From NCBI GenBank assembly GCA_022457155.1, contig JAJGOT010000602.1:314501-378500 (forward strand): a stretch of DNA of 64,000 nucleotides, in the 5' to 3' direction. The notes below the pieces were generated by a model that saw nothing but the letters and a program-made list of their open reading frames with translations, ran no database searches and was not told the DNA's origin. Within the stretch, counting starts at the first letter, position 1, and the number at the start of each line of letters is the position of its first letter. Below are positions 30,746 through 41,322 of this stretch, piece after piece. The position numbers and the translations under genes are program-made. This DNA is from Cladopsammia gracilis (taxonomy: Eukaryota; Cnidaria; Anthozoa; Scleractinia; Dendrophylliidae).

Positions 30746-31464
30746 TTGCCCTATATGGAAAATATTCTTGTGAAGTCTATGCCGGATATTATGATTTAAT
30801 TCATTCAGCAGCGTCTGAAGATCGTGAATCATTCGCAGTCAATCATTTTGGGGATGGTTATATTGTGGTCTTTTAGCTTTAGTCTTCCTTACTGACTGCG
30901 CTTCATATAGTGTATATAATAAAAAAGGCTTCCTGAGTTAAAGGAATATATTAACTGTAACCGTACGTAACAGGAACAACATTTTTATCTTGCATGACAA
31001 CGGTATTATTGCTAGGGAAGTTGACATTAATATAATACGTCCCACTCCGCTTTAAGTTAAAAGGAATAGGAACATGCAAAATGCTAGTGGCTTCAACAAT
31101 CTTCTTCAACAGACGTCGTTTCGCGGCGCTACCACTAGTTCCACCGCGGTCAAACGTCCGAGGCGTTTTTCGTCTTATGTGTAGTGAGATATTATTTAAT
31201 ATTAAATCAAAATATGGGCAAGCTTATAAAAAAATACTTGAGGATACTATATTTTAATTTTTCTCAAAATGACGAGCTTTATTCCGTTGAAAACTGCCCA
31301 AAACTCTTTGCGCCTGATCAAAATTATGTTGGCAAATGGCGCCGAATTCTGCAGTTCACAATTTTTAAACGCTTAGAAGTTTTTTAATAAACTTTCAAAA
31401 CGTTTAGTAAATTGACAGTGTATTGGCAATATTAAATGGCAACCTTAACTTGTAAGTACTTTGC
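30746..31464. other. Non-coding stretch
   Basis: AT-rich. No feature recognised. Confidence 0.4.
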
Positions 31465-31468
31465 TTAA

Positions 31469-31794
31469 GGTGGCTCCCAACAGTTTCCAGCACTTTCCAA
31501 GACTTAGATTTTGATGGGTCATTAAAACCACTCTTTATCAGTTGATGCTACAATCATGATATGAAACGAATGCCCAATGATTGGTGAACACGTTGTTATC
31601 ATTTTTGTGACACAATATGTTACTATAGCAACAGTATAACGTGCTGAAAACACCCCTAATTTTAGCTTTAAGTGTTAATAACTCAAAAATGTTTCGGTGA
31701 ATCCCATTTTTTATTGTCGAATTTTGATTAGTAGGATAAGATGCAACTTTCGGCAAAGTTTAGAAAAATTCTGTAGGTGGGGTTCAGAGCTACC
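31469..31794. mobile_element. TTAA-flanked MITE candidate
   Basis: The ends GGTGGCTCCCAAC and, inverted, GGTAGCTCTGAAC are imperfect terminal inverted repeats. TTAA stands on both sides (31465-31468 and 31795-31798), the target of piggyBac-type transposases. A third GGTGGCTCAGAACCCC follows at 31815. Confidence 0.55.
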
Positions 31795-31846
31795 TTAAAT
31801 TTTCGAAAAGTTGAGGTGGCTCAGAACCCCTACCTTTGAAGTTTGT

Positions 31847-31950
31847 TATGCGTACTTTGCCTCACAATCATCAGGTTTGTGCAGTGCTTTTCCTTCCGTC
31901 TCCTTTGACGAAGTTTGTACACCTATATTTGTTTCGGTTTGTTATGTAAG
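31847..31950. repeat. ~100 bp minisatellite unit left of foldback
   Basis: GTTATGCGTACTTTGCCTCA through TTTGTGCAGTGCTTTTCC matches the units at 33526-33838. The foldback element lies between them. Confidence 0.7.
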
Positions 31951-31954
31951 GGTT

Positions 31955-33525
31955 AGACAATGAACGCGAGTGTTCTATGGTATATAGTGTCTCGAGCATA
32001 GATAGAAAGCCACGAGGGCGTAGCCCGAGTGGCACTTCTATCTAATGGGAGAGGCGCCATATCCCATAGGACACGAGCGTTCAATGTCTAACCGTCTTAG
32101 AAAATGGTCATATCCGCGAAGAAGGCATATTTTATGCAGATCGTATTTTTATTGTGTCATTCACAATTGGGAATCACGTTGTTATTTTGTTTTGGATGTC
32201 GCCGTAATGTTGGTAGAATTTTACGAATAACAATGCTATTCTTTCTTTGGAGCTTTGTTTATTCTTTGTTGTTTTGATGGCTCATTTGTTCCGGCTATGA
32301 GCCAGTATACAGAGCTCGAGTAACTTGAGGCCGTCCCTGCCTCTCAAGAGTTACTTGCTTTTGAGAGCGTAGACATATCCGAGTGCTTTGGGGAAAAATT
32401 CGATAAAAGTGCACGTTTCCAAAAGTTTACCACAGTGAACGAAATTGAGCAAAGAGAAAGATACAGAATTCCAAAGCACGGCCCGCAGAGCTCCGCTAAA
32501 AATTGTGAAGTCGAATTTGGTTTTGTTATTTTGGTGATTAATCTCTTGCTTAAGTTATGTAAAGTGAAAACTTTAAATAAAATTGTCATTGTTATAACTG
32601 CAAGTTGTTTTTGTTTAAATTAGCAGCCTGTAATTTATTAGTATGCTCTATGTACTCTTAGAAAATGGTCACACCCACTCAGCCAATTAGTGCCCAGTAT
32701 TTGTGTGCTCTATATCCCATGAACTGTCTTAAATTATGTAAAGAGGCGGGGGCTTTGAAGCCCAGGGAAACGTTGGGGTAAAATAACTACTCATTAGTAA
32801 GCTCTATATAGAACATACTAATGAATTATTTTGTTTTCCTTTGTCTAAAAGCCTAATTAGTATGCTCTATATAGAGCATACTTATAATGAGAAAATAGAT
32901 CATACTAATGAGCATATAGAGCATACTAATGAATTACAGGCTGCTAATGTAAACAAAAACAACTTGCAGTTATAAAAATGACAATTTTATTTCAAGTTTT
33001 CGCTTTACATAACTTAAGTAAGAGATTAATCACCAAAATAACAAAACCAAATTCGACTTGACAACTTTTAGGAAAAATTAAATGAAAGACTGGTCTTACC
33101 GTGCTTTGGAATTCTGTATCTCGGCTCTTAGCTCAATTTCGTTCACTGTGGTAGGCTTTTGGAAACGTGCATTAGATAGAAGTGCCACTCGGGCTACGCC
33201 CTCGTGGCCTTCTATCTATGCTCGAGGCACTATATCCCATAGAACACTCGCGTTCATTGTCTAACCCTTAATTAGTATGCTCTGTTTTCTCATTAGTATG
33301 CTCTATATTGAGCATACTAATTAGGCTTTTAGACAAAGGAAAACAAAATAATTCATTAGTATGTTCTATATAGAGCTTACTAATGAGCAGTTATTTTACC
33401 CTACAATTTCCCTAGGCTTCAAAGCCCCTGCCTCTTTACATAATTTAAGACAGTTTATGGGATATAGAGCACACAAATACTGGGCGCACTGATTGGCTGT
33501 GTGGGTGTGACCATTTTCTAAGCGT
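31955..33525. mobile_element. Nested foldback elements
   Basis: Three inverted pairs interleave. Pair A is 31955-32050 with 33166-33262 (core GGGCGTAGCCCGAGTGGCAC). Pair C is about 32390-32640 with 32930-33165. Pair D is about 32655-32905 with 33265-33525 (core CTATATAGAACATACTAATG). The order A-C-D-C'-A'-D' means one foldback element was inserted in or recombined with another. No reading frame of note. Confidence 0.75.
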
Positions 33526-33838
33526 ACTTGCCTCACAAACATCGAATTTGTGCAGAGCTTTTCCCTCGGGGCCCTTTGAAGTTTGTACGCTTATATTTGT
33601 CACGTTTTGTTATGCGTACTTTGCCTAACAAACATCGGGTTTGTGCAGTGCTTTTCCCTCGGGTCCCTTTTAAGTTTGTAATCTTATTTTTGTTGCGTTT
33701 GGTCCCTTTATTAGTTTGTACGTTTATGTTTGTGGCATTTTGTTATGCGTACTTCGCATCACAAACATTCAGTTTGTACAATGCTTGCCCCTCGGTTCCC
33801 TTTGAATTTGGCGCTTATGTTTTGAAGTTTGCACTATA
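33526..33838. repeat. ~100 bp degenerate minisatellite, three units
   Basis: Repeats of GTTATGCGTACTT...CACAAACAT...TTTGTGCAG...CCCTCGG...CCCTTTGAAGTTTGTACG. They diverge by 10-20 percent. A fourth unit is at 31847. Confidence 0.75.
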
Positions 33839-33851
33839 GTCTTGTTTATTT

Positions 33852-33856
<5 letters not shown>

Positions 33857-33910
<54 letters not shown>
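33857..33910. repeat. (TA)n microsatellite
   Basis: Pure TA run directly left of the inverted-repeat element at 33911. Confidence 0.95.
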
Positions 33911-33916
<6 letters not shown>

Positions 33917-35110
33917 ATTCAACACATTGATACACTGCCCAAATATGGTGAAAAAGTTGTCGATAGACGTTATGTCTACATGACATATAACCAGCGATGG
34001 CGGTAAATTTCGCATTTTGAAGGAAAGTGAAAATGACTGCTGCCTGCAATTTCGTGTTTTTGGGCGAAAAAGTGCGTGAACTATTAGTTAAAAAAGGGAA
34101 AAGAAAGAAAAAAGAGAAGAAAAGAAAAGAGAAAAATACTGTTCACATGATTGGACAAAAAAGGCGCGAAATTTTCGCATTGTCGCGGTCGCAGTGTTTC
34201 TTGGCGTAGTTGAATGAAAACTGGTTCAAAGTTTAACCGCTCGACAAGAAGTGAATGTAGGAGCACATTTTTCGTGAAATTCCTTTGGTAATCACCTCTG
34301 GAATATGATATAGACTTGATGTTTCCTCAGAAAAGTTTCTGATCTCGTCATTACGGCTGTGGGAGCTAAAAAATGAGCATTCCAAGTTTGTAAACAACAT
34401 TGATCGACTCAGCTCGTACTTCGATGTTTGAAAATTTGGTGCTTATGGAAGGGACTAAAAAGCCAAATCAACTAGAGGTACGATGTTTTAACCGTTTCTT
34501 GTATCCTTTAGCTGTGACTTTTTGTAAGCTTACTGTCCACGCTGTAGTTCTTTCCGACTTTTCGCCGCTATGTTTAGGTTCGTAGCCGTGCACATGTGTT
34601 TGTTCAATTTGTTTTGATTTTGAATTGAACTTTTTAAGATACGAAACACTTGTAACTAAGACATTCTATGCCATTTTACTGTGTTTTAATTCTTGTAGTC
34701 ACTACTCTGTCCCGTTCTTTGAGCAGACGAAAGCTCTTCATAGAAACTGTCAACTGATTGTGTACGCTAAATTAATTTTAGCTTGGCAAAAGTTTCAGCA
34801 TTCACTGCTTGTTGTTTAAGAAATGGTGCGAGGTAAAATATTGTAGTAAGCCTGTTTAATTAATGAAAGGTTGTAAATCTCAATGATTTTTCTCTCGAAA
34901 CTGTGATTTGTTATCAATGTGTTGAATTATAAAACAGTTAAAGTGTTCAAGCTTGCACAATATTGACAAAGGCGCCACTTTCATTCATGAACTGTGTGAT
35001 GTTGCAAGTTTCGCGCGGTAAAACATCTGTAAGCTTTTTTTAAATAAAAGGCTTGTCGGCGATATTTTTTCTTCAAACTGTGCTTTGTTATCAATGTGTT
35101 GAATTATAAA
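33911..35110. mobile_element. Element with 22 bp terminal inverted repeats
   Basis: TTTATAATTCAACACATTGA (plus TA) at 33911-33932 is perfectly inverted at 34912-34933 and again at 35089-35110. The last about 70 bp exist twice (34880-34940 and 35060-35115), so one end was duplicated. The interior has only short frames and a purine-rich stretch near 34090-34135. It lies between (TA)n tracts. Confidence 0.6.
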
Positions 35111-35222
35111 ACTATTATAGCGCTCAAGCTTGCGTGATATCGCCTAATTTTAGCCGACTCGGCCTATGGCCTCGTCGGCTAAGTATTAGGCGATATCACG
35201 CGCGCTTTCGCGCTATAATAGT

Positions 35223-35223
<1 letters not shown>
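35111..35223. mobile_element. Short foldback hairpin
   Basis: Arms AACTATTATAGCGC and GCGCTATAATAGTT enclose TGATATCGCCTAATTTTAGC and its complement with a GGCCTATGGCC centre. It is followed by (TA)n at 35225-35257. Confidence 0.75.
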
Positions 35224-35259
<36 letters not shown>

Positions 35260-35353
35260 AGGATAATCTTTGTATTGTGTGTCGAGAGGGCTCGATACCA
35301 TCGGTAGAGCGAATATAAAGAGAATAAGTGGACACGGTTAAACTTTTGACTTC

Positions 35354-35413
35354 GGTTTAATGCATACAGGTCTGTTTCGTACAGGACGAACCTGCACTCC
35401 TCAGTGCAAGACC
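35354..35413 (-). ncRNA. Hammerhead ribozyme, left arm
   Basis: On the minus strand: TGCA, core CTGAGGA, stem II GTGCAGG/CCTGTAC with a TTCGT loop, GAAA, a short stem III ACAG..CTGT, then A and TGCA. Stem I TGCA/TGCA is extended by GGT/ACC across an internal loop. All conserved core positions are present. It is the mirror copy of the ribozyme at 35889. Confidence 0.8.
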
Positions 35414-35593
35414 AAAAGTGAACTACAAAGAACATTTACAGTATAAAAAGCATCATATCTCCATGGAGATAACGTTCATGTCTAGACAATGTCACATCAC
35501 GTTTTTCAGCAGAAATTTATCTTTATGTCTACATTTACTGATTAATTCGTTTCGTTTGTTCAAGGTTGCGGTTTCCGGTTTACACAAAATAAA

Positions 35594-35810
35594 AAAAGAC
35601 TTGAAAGACAACAATTTAGATTATGCAATTAAGTGGAGCATTTTATGCCGTGCTCCCCACTACTCGAATACGACGAAGCGATGTAATTTGTGTATAGCTG
35701 AAAAGTTTTTTATTTTGTGTAAACCGGAAACCGCAACCTTGAACAAACGAAACGAATTAATCAGTAAATGTAGACATAAAGATAAATTTCTGCTGAAAAA
35801 CGTGATGTGA
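35594..35810 (+). pseudogene. PLE protein C-terminal fragment
   Basis: About 70 codons end the frame: DLKDNNLDYAIKWSILCRAP, RCNLCIAEKFFILCKPE, TLNKRNELISKCRHKDKFLL. The Cys-x2-Cys and later Cys/His spacing with an RNEL..KCRH block matches the tail that follows GIY-YIG endonuclease domains in cnidarian Penelope-like elements, from memory of the family. The reverse transcriptase and GIY-YIG core are absent. Upstream codons come from the inverted arm and are not real. Confidence 0.6.
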
Positions 35811-35888
35811 CATTGTCTAGACATGAACGTTATCTCCATGGAGATATGATGCTTTTTATACTGTAAATGTTCTTTGTAGTTCACTTTT

Positions 35889-35948
35889 GGTCTTGCACTG
35901 AGGAGTGCAGGTTCGCCCTGTACGAAACAGACCTGTATGCATTAAACC
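35889..35948 (+). ncRNA. Hammerhead ribozyme, right arm
   Basis: Core CTGAGGA at 35898-35904, stem II GTGCAGG/CCTGTAC (one G-U pair) with a TTCGC loop, GAAA at 35924-35927, a 3-4 bp stem III, and a GTA cleavage triplet at 35935-35937. Stem I is TGCA/TGCA plus GGT/ACC. It lies about 80 bp after the PLE frame stop, where PLE pseudo-LTRs carry such ribozymes. Cleavage is expected between 35937 and 35938. Confidence 0.85.
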
Positions 35949-35981
35949 GAAGTCAAAAGTTTAACCGTGTCCACTTATTCT

Positions 35982-35985
<4 letters not shown>

Positions 35986-36076
<91 letters not shown>
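35986..36076. repeat. (TA)n microsatellite
   Basis: Long pure TA run. Similar runs at 35225-35257, 36311-36362 and 36460-36504 separate each hammerhead-bearing segment from the next. Confidence 0.95.
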
Positions 36077-36077
<1 letters not shown>

Positions 36078-36155
36078 CTAGTAGAGGAAAAATTGAACTC
36101 TTCATCTGCTATAAAAGTGCTCAATGGATATAAACCAGAGCTTTGTATAGAAATT

Positions 36156-36302
36156 AAGAATATGGACTAGTTCAAACACATATATTTGCAACTCCGAGTT
36201 TCATGCTTCTCTCGAAGCAATCATCAGGTTGCCTGATGATTGCTTCGAGAGAAGCATGAAACTCGGAGTTGCAAATATATGTGTTTGAACTAGTCCATAT
36301 TC

Positions 36303-36305
<3 letters not shown>
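36156..36305. repeat. 150 bp palindrome containing a hammerhead
   Basis: Arms from about 36157 and 36305 are complementary to the centre at about 36231 (AAGAATATGGACTAGTTCAA at the tip). This is a head-to-head junction of two identical element ends, flanked on the right by (TA)n. Confidence 0.85.
36229..36274 (+). ncRNA. Hammerhead ribozyme at palindrome centre
   Basis: TTGC, core CTGATGA (36233-36239), stem II TGCTTC/GAAGCA with a GAGA loop, GAAA (36258-36261), stem III ACTC..GAGT, then T and GCAA. Stem I TTGC/GCAA forms only on this strand, because the mirror copy on the minus strand has AAC before its core. The first stem II pair is U-U, a departure from the usual G-C. Confidence 0.65.
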
Positions 36306-36367
<62 letters not shown>

Positions 36368-36400
36368 AATATTTAAAACAGGAAAAAAAACTACACTTGT

Positions 36401-36443
36401 ATCCCTACAAGCCTGTTTCGTGATTGCTCACTCTTCAGGGGAT
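36401..36443 (-). ncRNA. Hammerhead ribozyme
   Basis: On the minus strand: ATCCC, core CTGAAGA, stem II GTGA/TCAC with GCAA tetraloop, GAAA, short stem III ACAG..TTGT, GTA, then GGGAT. Stem I ATCCC/GGGAT has 5 pairs. All core positions fit. It is enclosed by (TA)n runs and is a different family from the other hammerheads here. Confidence 0.85.
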
Positions 36444-36455
36444 TTTAATATTCCC

Positions 36456-36504
<49 letters not shown>

Positions 36505-36510
<6 letters not shown>

Positions 36511-37029
36511 AATCCACATTTATATACGTAAAATCGACCTGATTGGTTATTTAAGGTATTGACTAGTATTGAACAAGCCACGTAATTCACAATCCTATCC
36601 AAGCATCCTATCGACTTTTGGAACAGATGCAGGCAATATTCCGCTCAGCTGTACTTCACATTATACGGTTGTGGTTCTTTGTTTCAATGAAACAATAGGT
36701 ATTTTTTATTTATTTACTTTTTTAAGAATTGTTTAATATTTATTGTTTCACCACAAAATACAAAGCACTAATCAAAACAATACAAAAGATTTGTTTAAAG
36801 TACATTACATTAAAAATATACTGAACTAACAGAACAAAATTAATACAAATGACGCAAGGATAACATACTAAATCGCAGGAGGTATTTAATTATTAAGCAG
36901 GAATAGAAAAGTAGTCCATTTAGCTTGAAAGTTGTTTAACGATCTGTTGGCCATAGCAAAAGCATAGGTGTACCAATACCTTTTCTTTCAAAAAGGCCAA
37001 TAACGAAGTGAATGTAGGTTTTTTTTTTG
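36505..37029 (-). other. Probable LINE 3' untranslated sequence
   Basis: AT-rich stretch after the (TA)n run and directly downstream (minus strand) of the LINE frame at 37030-38010. No other feature seen. Confidence 0.4.
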
Positions 37030-38010
37030 TCTAGTTTTTCTTTATAAATATAGAATTTTTCCGACTAAAATACAATAACACAGGAGATAGGTTTTGCGGT
37101 CTCCAGCATTATAGCCGTATAAGTTTTGAAAATCATCAAAACGAATCTCATTAGTTGAGTTAGACCAGAATGTATCACGCAATGGAGACATATGTATCAT
37201 ATCTATCATATGTAGAAGTGTTTGTGAATTACTGCAGTCTAAGCATAAAGGAGTCTCGATTCCCATGTTATAAAGTAGCGCTCTGTGGGGCAATATACTG
37301 TGTACTATCTTAAATTGAAAGATGCTTAACTTTGTTTCATTAGTAACTTTGAAGGAAAGACTATGAATTTCATTGATATTTTGAATATGGCAAACGCCTA
37401 ATCTGCGGAACCAGCTGTTTCCAAAGGTTCTATAAATTTCTTTTCCACCAAAATGAGACGGGCTTGTTTACAGGAGATTCCTCCCTCCAACAATACTGCC
37501 GTAATTTGTGTCTGCTTTCTTGCCAGCCGCACCCGGTAACTTAAGTGTTCTCTCCCAGTCAGAAGGGATGGCATCAATAAGCCCCAGTAGTTTGGTAAAA
37601 GGAAAAGCTCTACCAATCTTACTAATCAATTCCTGATACGTTATAAACTCGTTATTATATTTAAGATATCTTTAACTTTAGTAATTCCTGCTCTATGCCA
37701 GTCTTTATAAAAAGTTGAATTCCCGTCAATGGTGATGTTCTTGTTATTCCACAAGATCTCATTGCGTATTTGCGAACAGTATTTTGTTGTACTTTTTCCT
37801 TTAATATCGGACCACGTTAAAGAATTTGGGTAGACCCTGTAAATTTAACGTGTCGATATCATAATTGCAGTCAAAAATGAAAATTCCACTTAACTTATCT
37901 AAATAAAAGGAGGGTATAGCCATCCAGGCCTCGTCATTCTCGTCTATCATTCTTTTAACCCAGGCTGCTAGTAAGGATTTTCTAATTGAATCATAGTCAG
38001 GTAAATTTCC
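37030..38010 (-). pseudogene. L1/Tx1-like LINE ORF2, C-terminal fragment
   Basis: Reading leftward with several frame changes: DYDSIRKSLLAAWVKRMIDE, WMAIPSFYLDKLSGIFIFDC, ILWNNKNITIDGNSTFYKDW, HRAGITKVKDIL, LLGLIDAIPSDWERTLK, SLSFKVTNETKLSIFQFKIV, HSILPHRALLYNMGIETPLC. This is the order seen after the reverse transcriptase in L1/Tx1 elements. It is the same class as 25105-25775 but a different subfamily. It is 5'-truncated at about 38010 and non-functional. Confidence 0.8.
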
Positions 38011-38129
38011 CTACTCAATTGGACCGATCATAGATTCCCGTTTTATTTTTAGGTTAATTGATAACTCACAACAATTGTTCAACAATTTATGATTCGGGAA
38101 AGATTAACGAAGTTTGGCGCTTTCCGATA

Positions 38130-39275
38130 TTCAAACAATTAACGCGGAATCAAAGGCTTTTAAGAGTCGAGCCGTGAATAAGAAATGCTAACGCGTAATC
38201 CAATATTGCGGTAAGCTTATGTTTTCCCACTGACACGGTTCGATTTTTTTTTTAAATTAAATGTAAGGATTTTTGCCGAACGCAAAAAAAAACTGTACAT
38301 CATTTTCATAACGTCCAGTCCGAAGAAGAAGAAGAAAAAAATGAAGATATTGAGCTGGACTTGAACTCGCGCCTGCCGACTCCGAGTCCTGACACTAAAC
38401 CACTCGACCACCGAAAAACACATGCTAAAGATTAAATGTTATTTTAAGATAGATACGCATAAAAACACGTGTCTCGGTTGGAAAATCCTTTTAGATCGCT
38501 TTTAATGTTGCATTAAGGACTCCAAATGCGAAACATCGTTAAGCTTATTGTTGTTTATATTCTTTTACAACAAATAAGTTATTGTTAGAGCGATTTTCGT
38601 ATGACCTTGAAATGGAACGCGCGTACAGAGCCAAAACAACAAATGAACGCGAAAAGTAAACATCAGATTGCTTTATCGAACAGAGTCAAACGCGCGCGGA
38701 TTTTCATTGGCTTATCGAACATGCAACGTGTTGAATATAAAAAAGTAATTTACCCATTTTTCCGCAACTCGAAACAACAAAATGCCGAACTGGAGAGTAA
38801 ATACTCGTGAAGGACTTTACAACTCTGGCGTAGCCTATCCCTTGCAAAAAAGGTAGACGTCTACTATGCAGTATAAGTGGAAGTTTTGCAGTTAGTGCAC
38901 GCGAAAAGCACATTTGATCTTTTGTCCAAGAACTTTCTGGAAATCGTGCAATCAGTATTCTGTTTGACGTCATTCTGTTTTCGACATTCCGATTGGTTTA
39001 TCGAACAAGTGCATTTGCCATATAAGGGGTTGTTTACGCGGGAAACGAAACGAGGCTTTTGTTCCGATCTGTTCAATCATTGGTGGATGAAACAAATCGC
39101 AAACGCTCTCCGAACCGTTTTTCAAGGTCATACGAAAATCGCTCTATCGCTGGATTCAAGTTGTTCTTTTTACGAAACGCATTCATAACGCATTCATAAC
39201 GAATAGCATTACGTCACTAAGTTTAAAGAGAGAGTGAATTTAAGCCACCGTTACCGATAACACGTGTTATAATAT
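38130..39275. repeat. Second copy of the tRNA-bearing dispersed repeat
   Basis: Matches 4501-5085 along its length, including AACGTCCAGTC, ACTCCAAATGCGAAACAT and AGCCACCGTTACCGATAAC. The minus strand of 38351-38415 is tRNA-like, with A-box-like TGGTCGAGTGG and B-box-like GAGTTCAAGTCC. It is split by the MITE at 38588-39144. Confidence 0.75.
38588..39144. mobile_element. TA-flanked MITE with 25 bp TIRs
   Basis: Perfect terminal inverted repeats begin GAGCGATTTTCGTATGACCT. TA is present on both sides (38586-38587 and 39145-39146). The uninterrupted paralogue near 4942 reads TTATTGTTATCGCTGG, exactly the two flanks joined with one TA. The TA target suggests a mariner-type transposase acted in trans. 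There is no coding content. Confidence 0.85.
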
Positions 39276-40445
39276 AGAGGGCAAAATTACTGGATGCTGA
39301 TTGGCTGACGAAGAGGGCATTTTTTCTTAATTGAGGGCAAAATTAGTCGCTCTTGATTGGTCGAGCATCAAAATTTCTCACTCGTGATTGGTTGAGCGCA
39401 TCGTTCTCGTTGCATTCAGTTGGCTTGGCGGGATTTTGAAGAAAATTTACAAACGGAGCGCTCGCATGTTTCGCCGGAGATTTTGTTATAAAAAAAGGAA
39501 TGTAATCGGAAGATACCTAAGAAAGGAATTCTACAGGTGAATTACAGCATTTTGCGCCAAACAGGAAGCGATTATTTGTGTCAAATCTTGGATTAACTAG
39601 GCGCCTGAAGGCCAGTTGGCGACGTTGAAGACTTCGTAGAAACTCATTCATGACGACAAAAGGACTTCATTGAAAAAATGCAGATTTCTGCGGACCTAAG
39701 GAAAATCGAAAGGAAAAGAACTTTGACAGATTTTACTGAAAAGGAAAAAAAATACGTTTAACAGAAGATAGAATAAGGCTGAAAGAAGTGAAAGAAAGCA
39801 ATGAAATCGCCAAACGTGCAAGCAAGTTTGAACTCGCCATTTGTTGTTGTTGTCAAAGCGGCAAAACTTCAAACACAGGTTCGCTTAAATAAAACTTGCT
39901 TTGTTTTTGTCGTGTCTTTTATTGATAAAAATAACATACATAACAGCCAAATGTATCTTTGACCGATTAGAAATTTATTTAATCACACAGCGAGTTGAAA
40001 AGTTTTTCCCGTCAGTTTGCGAGAGAGAGCTTATTTTCACTTCGGGTAGTTTCAAGTCTGAGTGGCTCTTGTGATATCAATCCTTAATTTTACTCGGTCC
40101 CATGCGATTACATATACAAAGCATGCGCTTATTCACGGGTTAAAAATGGTAACGTCACCGTCTATTCGTATATCTGTACATGGAAACTTTTGTTAAAGTT
40201 TGTGATTAATGGATTTAGAAAAACACAACCTTTCGCTTAACATAACAAATGACTCTTATTTCACCCGTTATTTTGTTTATTGTACTCTCAACACAAAGTA
40301 ATAAAATGACCAGCATTTATTATTGGCACATGTTGTCTCCAGTAGCTGTTCGTTTATCCTTTTGAAACATTTTTGTAAAGTTTGGCGACAACCGGTTGCT
40401 ATGGTAACAAGATATGACGTCATTAGTAGCATGAGATCAAGCCAA
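39276..40445. other. Non-coding stretch with three ATTGG boxes
   Basis: Between about 39296 and 39395 the motif GATTGGCTGA / GATTGGTCGAG / GATTGGTTGAG recurs three times, i.e. inverted CCAAT boxes, each after a GGGCAAAATTA- or TTTCTCACTC-like lead. No exon recognised. Confidence 0.4.
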
Positions 40446-40979
40446 GGCCTGTTCAGACTGGGGGGCGGGGGGAGGGGGGGGCTTTTCGAACCCCCCTCCA
40501 GTAAAATTGTGATAACTCTTACACCGAAATAGCTATGAGGCTGAAATTTTCTGACTTTTCCTAGCATTTATCTAGGAACATTTTGGTATCAATAACATGT
40601 CAGTGTGATTAACCATGTTGCCATGGCAACCGGTTTTTGACACATAAGTTTTCAAAATATTAAAATATGGTGAATTTTTTATTTTAAGATCTTGTTCTTT
40701 GACTTATTGTGCATTTTCTTGTTAGAATAGTTTTTTCTTGGAACTAGTTCTTGAAAGACATCAAAAATTTTTAACATCAAATATTTTGGGGGGAGGGGTA
40801 GGTACATTTTTGCTCTCTTTTACTTATAGACAAACATTTTGTACTATTTATTAAATAACGCTTCTAAGTTCATTGTTTGGATAATAGACATTAGTTTGAT
40901 ACGTGTTTTATACATTCTGATCCTTTTCTCTTTTAGATATTTTTTAAATTTTAATTTAAGCAAAAAAAAAAAAGAAAAT

Positions 40980-41020
40980 CCAAGATGGCGGATCCAAGAT
41001 GGCGGATCCAAGATGGCGGA
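40980..41020 (+). repeat. Three tandem CCAAGATGGCGGAT units
   Basis: A 14 bp unit repeated three times, each with AAGATGGCGG, the core of the YY1 binding consensus. It might act as a binding cluster or just be slippage. Confidence 0.7.
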
Positions 41021-41322
41021 CAATAATTTCAAAATTATAGTTTTATCGCTTTTTATTGCTTTTTCTCGCTTTACAAGTGTGTCCTTGTTTGTATTTATTA
41101 TGTTTTAATATTAAAGAGATGATTTTACAGTTATATTTGATATTTTAAGTATCTGAATGGAAAAATATCAAAGAAACGTCGGGAAAACAAAAAAAATTAC
41201 GTCATTGTGACGTCATAATTGGGTGTGGCGGGTCACAACTAGGTGCGAGGTTTCCTTGTATGGAGGTGAACATTGTGTGAAAATTTTATCGTCCTAGCAT
41301 TACTGGTTCCAGAGATAACGCG

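Larger units (their letters stand above)
35310..35990. mobile_element. Penelope-like element remnant in inverted-repeat form
   Basis: The left arm 35310-35596 is the near-perfect complement of the right arm 35704-35990. The unique spacer and right arm hold the 3' end of a PLE-type protein frame on the + strand. Each arm contains a hammerhead ribozyme. It is bounded by (TA)n on both sides, and head-to-head partial copies are typical of Penelope-like elements. Confidence 0.75.

Noticed and set aside
35418..35590. N-terminal part of the + frame over the PLE left arm
   Set aside because: It is the antisense of the right arm; only the part from about 35594 is PLE-like.
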